The notes under the pieces were generated by a model that was not told the origin of the DNA, did not search any database, and worked only from the letters and a program-made list of their open reading frames with translations. Below, one piece after another: positions 57,151 to 64,000 of a stretch of 64,000 nt of DNA (positions within the stretch are counted from its first letter, which is position 1; every line of letters starts with the position of its first letter). The DNA is from Cudoniella acicularis (taxonomy: Eukaryota; Ascomycota; Leotiomycetes; Helotiales; Helotiaceae). Location of the stretch: assembly GCA_013054445.1 (NCBI GenBank), contig JAAMPI010000010.1, positions 1-64,000 on the forward strand, given 5' to 3'. A program made the position numbers and the translations under genes.

Positions 57151-60100
57151 TGTCTTGATAGTGTGGCGAGTGTTGCTAGGGGATGGTTTCCTACGAGGAG
57201 TCGGATAATACTCCTTTATTCAGGACCTAACGCGGGGCTTTCAGAATCTAGATATATATACTAGATATAGATTATAATTACTACCCTCCCCCCGTTTAGT
57301 TGTTAGTTCCATCACCAGATTTTGCTGGCCCCACCTGACAACTAAACCCGGGGGAGGATAGGCATATAAATGTTTTTTATTCTTTAATTACCTGTTTTTA
57401 TAAGTATTTTAATTTTAAAAAGTTATTTATAAATTATTTCTAATTATAATTTAAAAAATTAATATAATATATAAATTAAAAGCATCACACACTAATGTTT
57501 TCCTTGAAAGGTAGAAGAAGTTTAAATATCACATATAAGAAGCTAACTCTTCTCATTGCTATGACCGAATTCAGTGCACCAACCTTGAGAAGAAAACAAC
57601 GAAAAGGAATACCAACAGCAGCAAGAGGAGTGAAATTTACTTTTAAACCCCAAAACTTGGCATAGCACTTTGAGACAACCCTTTGCAATCGGGGAAAGGT
57701 AAGAGAAAAGCTGGAAAGAATGACAGCAGAAAAAAGTTTGACAGTGAAAAATACTTCAATGAGCTTGCCGATGCATGGGCAAATATGGGTCGCTTCTATG
57801 GGCACTACATGACAGGAAATGGTGATAAGTAAGAGGAGCTTCTTTCGCACCAGAGAACCGGTGGTGCCTTTCCCGACAGCTTGAACGTAAGAAATTTTGC
57901 CCATCTTATTGCCTGTTTTAGACTCTCACTAGCACACTCATCGTTGGGCTCATTATTTAATTAAATCTTGGCCCTCGGTCGATCTTTGAAAATAACATGT
58001 GAAAGAGCGGGGATATGACGATGGCTTCGGGGAGCGTGTGTGGCTGGATGATATGATCGAGCCGGTGCTGGTACCTGACTCATTTTTAGGTGCTCGAGGG
58101 CCAGATCTTTAATCTTGACTCTGTCCACTAGACCTCTGGAGATTGGATTTTTGCCGTCTTGAAGGGTATGGCTGTCTTTTAATAGAGAGGCGAAGGAATG
58201 GGAGAGGATACTTGCGAACTGATGCACAATACAATACTTGAGAAAAGCTAGAGTGAGCTTGATGATGAAGTGAGATAGAGGAATACTATAGAATATAAAC
58301 CGGTAGAAGGTAGCTTGTTAAGTGCTAGAATAATTGGAAATGTAAAGAGATGAGAAATGAAAAACACGAAGAAGTATATTATTACTACTCTCGATTGCAA
58401 TATCGGGGTGAGAGCTGGCGATCATTCGGGAAAAGAGAGAAAGTATAAGTTACCAATAGGCCAATGTTTTCTTAAGCAGACGGATCGTAAGTTGCCGACA
58501 GCAACATAACTTGTGACAGCAAAATAGAAATTGATAGTAGAAAACAATCCAAAACAATAGCAATGTTTCTCATTTCAACTATACCTAATGAGCTTTACGG
58601 GATTCGCGAGGGATAACGAACAAGTGAAAAGCAAGCAATTCCCAAGATATGACTCAAATGCTCTTTTGGTGATCGAAATATCTCTCTATCTGGTAGCCCG
58701 CTCCGAGTCAGGCTTTTTTTATATTTAATGTTGATCGTGGCACTTTTAGCCTCTGCAAGGTGATAAATCGTCCCATCTTCATCTCACTATATCCACCTAC
58801 GGGGGTTTAATATCCTTTCACTCTCGCCGCTGCTGCCAATTTTTAAACTGCGGTTACTCTTGTTAATTGCTGTCATTTATTTTCCTTGTTCCACAAAGAC
58901 GGAATTCTTCTTTCTCCCTAGCTCACTCTTAAATGCCTTAGAAAAGCCGTGCTCCAGTTCAAACCCCAAGCTTGCCACAGCCTAGAGGTTCGGTGGTCGA
59001 GAGGAAGATTTGAGCCTGCCTTCGGCTGGACAGTCCTGCCGGACGGTTCCACAACTGCCAAATTGCCAGTTTGGGTCTCATTTCCTATAATTAATGAGAA
59101 ATGGTCTGTTAGAGGGCCAAATTAAACTCACGAATAGTGGTGTGAAAGTTCCTCACGACTGTGAGGGACCCCGGTAGTCTGGAACGATTTTTGCCGGTGT
59201 AGAAGAAAGTCCCTCACTACCTATTAAATTCATGTATTTGAATTGTCTAGCATTCAGCTAAGAGAAAAGCCACCGGGAAGTGTTACCGCTCGTGCAACCA
59301 AGTTTTAGTTTAGCATATGGATTCGAAGTATCAGGAATCTGCCTTTCCATACAAAATTGATCTGCCGCATTGTGCTCGCATTTGCAATTTAAAGTATGTA
59401 AAATTTTCTGTAAAGTCAAGCAACAACTCAAGTTGATTGTATTCTTTAAAAATTAAAACCAAAAATCTGCAACATAAAAACCTCGTTGTAATTTGCTCAA
59501 ATCATGTTGAGAAATAGCTTCTAATGAATATCAATACTAGCTACAATGCGAGGCTAAACCTAGATGTAAGAAATGTCTATAGATTGAGAGGAAACTGCTT
59601 CATTGCAGTAGGAGGATTTCAGCCGATCAAATCCAACTTTAGAGACGATACCTCAACATATACGAGATAAGGGACTTGCGCCTGTACTGTATTGATCTGA
59701 GCAATAGCCAGGCATCCCACAGTAGACTGGGGAGAAGACTCTGTAAGACGGCACAATAGCATACGTAAGGAAGCATACAATCCGACTTTATTGCGTCAGC
59801 ACGTCAAATGCAACGGCAGCAGTTGGTCCCATAGGAAATGCAATGCACCGTCTCGGATCTCGAGTATGTGTGGTTGCGGAGCGGATCATCATGATGTTCC
59901 TTCAGGCCATTCTGCCTATTCATTCACGTGTTGGGTACGTGGCTTACACCCAACACCGGCGTGCCGTACTAAAGATTCCCGAACAATGGAATTCAACACG
60001 TCGTGCAATCGCCGGGAAAATACTGATGACTGCGGGACAGTTTCCAGAACTCAGGTGGAAGAACTACCGCATTTAGCCACCTAACTTTCTAAATTGATCT

Positions 60101-63100
60101 TCCCTGCAATCCACGAGGAAGCCATCCGGCTGACCCAGACACAAACGTGGAAAGCTTACACTCTATGTGAATCGTGGAAAACAGATCCATCTTCTCAATA
60201 TCCGGCACTTATGTTTCTGTGGTATTCTTCCCCACCTGCCGGAAAAGGACGAAATAGATTGAGGCAGAGATAATGCAACCACATGAAACTTAAAGGAGAG
60301 AGTCAGACGGACAACTTTGTCCCTTGAAAACGTGGAATTTAGGAGCGTGTGCATGTACAAAAATAAATCGAGCACTTTATTTGAGAGGATGCCCCGCATT
60401 CGGGGTTGTGTAGTCAGCTATGCAGGTACATGACTCCCAAAAAAGGTCTGCAGCTTGTTAGCGATTGGTGATGTCTCGCTGCGAGTTTAAAAAAAAAAGG
60501 CGTAGCGGAATGCAGATGGGATGCAGGTAGGGTGCAGATACGGCCTGCGAAGTGCAAGCGGCATCGACAGCGCGATCATCTTGCCATCAAGCTCAGAGAC
60601 GAGGGGCAGCTTCACACGACGCTACGCATGGACATGCAGATATACTTCTGACTAACAGGGCCCTACGAATTACGACCACCAACGTCAGTTTCCACTATCC
60701 TGTCATCTGCCTCTCCTGCATGGCAGCGCGGCATTGGCAATTTGGCATGGTAGCCAACGATCCAAGGACCAAGAGAGGCACTTCGGGACGAAATACTGCA
60801 ACGCACAGGCAAACAAACGGACAGAGAGCGCGTTTTTGGAGTCGGATGCGAGAGGGAACGCGCAGGAACGCGTGCATCCTAGGTAAGTGAGCAGCGATCT
60901 CTCCGCAGTACCGCAGCACTGCAGCGCCGGATCATGGATGAGTGATTGAAGGATTGCCATGTGGCGTGGTCGTGCGCCTGGAATTTGGAGGATTACTCTT
61001 TTAATTTCCGAATACCAAAGTCACGGGTAATATCAGAAAGCTGCGAGGCTGTTATGGACGTGGGTGACCGTAGATTCGACATTTGAGAATCGGGAATCGG
61101 GGATACGGATAAGGAATCAGGGGGGACATTGATGGGGTGCCAAGCGTAACTTGGAGAGATCTCGTGGGGGGTTCGCAGAAGAGAGTTGAGAATCAAGACA
61201 AGGGCTTCGGGGTTGAAAGTTCGGGCTTCGTGAGCCGCAATTCGGGACCGCAGTGTGGATTGTGGAACGCTGAGACGAGGCGTAATATTTAGGAACGAAA
61301 TTCGGGTGACGGGCCAGCTGGAGATGAGGTTTGTAAGTTGCCAAGTTGTGAGTGGCGCGTCCGATTGTGGGGTGTACGGAGCAGGGAGGCACCCTACATT
61401 ATTACTCCGTATATGACGTGATGGGATCCCAACGATCGAGGATCCCTCTGAGATCTTCCTCACCATTTGGAGTTTTGGGTACGACTCTACTTCGGAGATT
61501 CTTCCGCCGGAGTCGCTGCTGCTGTTGTTCTGAATCTGATTTCGATTATTTTGTTACTCGTAACCTGTATATCAATCAAGGTTGACGTTGACAGCGGCAG
61601 ACCTCGCTTGATAATGAGTTGGCAACGCTTAGTGGAGAACCTAAAGTTTTTGTGAAATTAAGGGATCCAAAGGGGAAACTATAGGCCATGTATCAATACT
61701 AATAGTACTAGCAGAAGTCTAATAGCAATGTAGCACCTGGGCAGAGGCGGCCGGTGTTTCTGGAGAAAACGGCGCTGCAGACGCTGGATCTGAACTTTTG
61801 ATTCCATCAAAGTCTTCCGTCTAATCTTGACATCGGATGGAGATCCATGTCGGCCTGTCATCCAGCTCCTGAAATTTTAGCAGCTGATGGAGCTCGATTT
61901 CCAACAATTCAATTACGTAGAAGAGCTGAATAGACAAACTGTGGCAACGAAAATCGATTCGATTGTTGATTGGGTAGGACACGCAGTGAGGCGACTGCGA
62001 GGAGTATGTCAAGACGTCCCATGTGATTCTGCTTGTGATTCGTGCTAGACCTTTCGTGAATCTCCCAGGTCAAACATCTCGATGTCGCTTCAAAACCATG
62101 GGGAGCGTGAAACAAACCCCACGGAGCCTGTCTGTACTGGAGCGATCGTCGTTCAGCTGGAAGGAGAAAACCCAGTCCCGAGAGGATCGTCATTGAACCG
62201 TTGGTTGAGGTGCTCTTGACTTTTTTTTTGGACGCGAATTGTGTTCGAAAGTTCGACAGCGAGGGCGAGAGCGAGCCCTGAGAGCCAACTCAATCGCTGC
62301 CGAAGCGGGAGATTTGGGCCCAGGACTAAACGAGGCAAGCTTCAGGTACAAGCGTTGCAGCTCGCCATTTGACTGGTACGCGGCATGCCGGAACAGGGGT
62401 CAACTGAAAGGATGGACTGCCCGTCTTCGCGGGTCCGGCATCTCAGCCCCTTTTCGCCCAATGCCCACGCGACAGCATCCACACCCACGCTCCTTTTTGC
62501 ACCATTTGCGACAGACACCGTAAACCTCCGAAGGGAGGTTTGCGAACAATTCAGCAAATCGGGATACCTGCGAGCACAAAGCAAAGAGATCAAGAAGATA
62601 AGACGAGAATATTGGTTTTGATGGGAAGACCTGAAACCTGCAAAACCTCCGTGGGCTTCTCAGTGTCGTGATTGGCGTAGAGAAAAAAGCGATATCTGTC
62701 AGAGGGCACCGACCTTCTATCACAACACAAAAGAAAGCATCGTCGATGACAACGGCAAAAGCATCCGAGTTAGAAAGTTCTAGCGCCCGAGACACAACAG
62801 ATGCAAAACTGGGTAAAGGAGTCGATAGTGCAGGCTGATCGGGGCAAGTAAGGAGTTTTCTAGTCGTCGGGACGAGGCTTTTGCACGGGGCCGGAGCAGA
62901 GGAGGCCTTCGCGCTGTTTAGGAGTCGGGATTCGGGGGATACCTGGGCACACTTGAGATCCAGCGAAATGCCTGGCAGTGACAGCAGTGACAGGTGCCAA
63001 AAGGGTCACTGAAGCATCCCCAGTATGGAGGGGTAGATGAATAATGCTGCTATACTTCTCTCGTGATAACCTTAGAAGCTGCACTTAGTAAGCTGAGAAA

Positions 63101-64000
63101 GCCTTGATGAGATGCATGAGACTCTGTAAAGTATTTCTTGACGACAACCCGCCGGCATCGGCTTGTTGTTGGTTTGCTGTTTGTATTTCGCGGTGCCGTG
63201 CAAGCTGCACCTTCTGAAACGCGAGAGTGCCGACATCCCCATGCCGCTCATCCAAAGGTGTTGCTTGCTGAAGAATACTTCCAATCGTGCAGGCTGCAGC
63301 AGCACCTCCTGGCTGACTCGTTCGTTCTCGCGCACAAGTTACCAGTTAAGCTGCTGCTCACCTCACCAGCGCTCCAGCTCCAGCTTCTCCAGCGGCTGTG
63401 AGGCGGCTGTAGGCTTGTCGCGCTGCAATTGCAGACTGCCAACATCAGTCTTATTGGCTACTGCTGAGAGGAGTCGAGAGGGAAGTTCCAGGCGTGTAAG
63501 GACAATGCTACCCAGTAACCCAGTAAAAAAAAAGTAAAAGGCGCTTGATGTCTAGTGCTGGTGCGCCCCAATTTCCAGTTCGTGCATGTCGCTAAGGAAA
63601 GGCACAGGCACAGGCACAAGCATGGCCAGGGGCCTAGGGGGCCGTCCGCGAAAAAGATGGCCATAGAAGCCTTGGAGCCTTGAAGCCATGGACCTCCTTG
63701 TAATCTCTGCCCAATCCCGATTCCTCTGCTCTTCCTCTCCCCTCGACTTCAGATCCAGGACTCCTCGAGCAAATACCCTCGTCCTCGAAACACAAAAGCA
63801 TACCTCTGCTGGTGATCGAGAGTACTGTTGCTGTCCAGGAGCCACCACGTTCATTACTTTGCCTTCTTTTGCCCTCAGGTCTGTGTCCATTAATGCACTA
63901 TCATCACACGAAGCTCTGCCAATCGTCACTCAGCGTCTGCAGCAGCCCGTCCGGCTCTCCTTCAACTCGTTATCCAACTCTTTCTAAACCGTGTGTCGAG
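57151..64000. other. Gene-poor 6.8 kb with AT-rich patch
   Basis: The stretch 57360-57480 is almost pure A/T. Frames at 57485-57904 minus, 57961-58227 minus, 60993-61466 minus, 62385-62621 plus and 63688-63987 plus show no domain, splice continuity or signal peptide. On the plus strand, 57730-57825 reads like a short protein fragment (FNELADAWANMGRFYGHYM) between stops, perhaps a relic. A short inverted repeat is near 59147-59172, and GCACAG repeats near 63598-63622. The right end may be the promoter of a gene beyond the window. Confidence 0.5.
57360..57480. other. AT-rich tract
   Basis: About 120 bases consisting almost entirely of A and T, unlike the flanks. Such islands in filamentous ascomycetes often mark repeat-induced point mutation (RIP) or old mobile DNA, but no element is recognisable. 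Confidence 0.6.

Noticed and set aside
57485..57904. Hydrophobic minus-strand frame of 139 codons
   Set aside because: The hydrophobicity follows from A-rich plus-strand sequence; the other strand reads as a more protein-like fragment, so this is probably a shadow.
58975..59060. Possible tRNA or structured RNA (GAGGTTCGGTGGTCGAGAGG)
   Set aside because: Resembles the start of a tRNA D-arm only weakly; no cloverleaf could be built.

Overview
This window looks like nuclear DNA of a filamentous ascomycete (Pezizomycotina; Leotiomycetes is my guess from overall gene style, not proven). Genes carry several short GT-AG introns of about 45-80 nt. Families are typically fungal: Zn2Cys6 regulator, RTA1-like protein, SREBP factor with two membrane spans, NAD(P)H nitrite reductase with a Rieske tail, and a fungal class II-like heme peroxidase. 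No rRNA, tRNA, CRISPR array or complete transposon was recognised. Two ambiguous bases (n) occur, at 19501 and 50160.

Layout. Left edge to 7.6 kb (all minus strand): a truncated MFS drug transporter, a secreted GH47 alpha-1,2-mannosidase, a Zn2Cys6 regulator, and an RTA1-like membrane protein with two in-frame stop codons. 8.9-31.3 kb: what I read as a galactosaminogalactan (GAG) exopolysaccharide cluster. It holds a ~3000-residue membrane GT4 glycosyltransferase (gtb3-like, minus strand), a CE18 polysaccharide deacetylase (agd3-like, plus) and a UDP-glucose 4-epimerase with a long N-terminal extension (uge3-like, plus). As I recall the Aspergillus cluster, the order gtb3-agd3-(ega3-sph3)-uge3 matches, but here the ega3/sph3 interval (23.4-29.9 kb) has no recognisable hydrolase gene, only one small single-span membrane ORF. 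31.9-39.6 kb: one gene for a seven-span membrane protein with a ~2200-residue low-complexity tail built from several internal repeat families. 42.3-45.2 kb: SREBP-type regulator. 46.6-50.2 kb: nitrite reductase. 52.7-54.7 kb: secreted heme peroxidase. 55.2-57.2 kb: degenerate tandem repeats and a decayed secreted-protein gene. 57.2-64 kb: gene-poor, with an AT-rich patch.

How the cluster genes would work together (family knowledge): the epimerase makes UDP-galactose and UDP-GalNAc, the membrane glycosyltransferase polymerises and exports the chain, and the secreted deacetylase removes acetyl groups from GalNAc, making the polymer cationic and adhesive. The two glycoside hydrolases normally paired with them (Sph3, Ega3) are not found here. 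The gtb3-like gene also has a one-base frameshift in a homopolymer. Several other genes in the window carry single-base lesions or stop codons, so real decay and sequencing error must be separated before concluding that the pathway is lost.

Exon boundaries were read by eye from splice signals and reading-frame continuity, and family names from recognised motifs; no database search was run.
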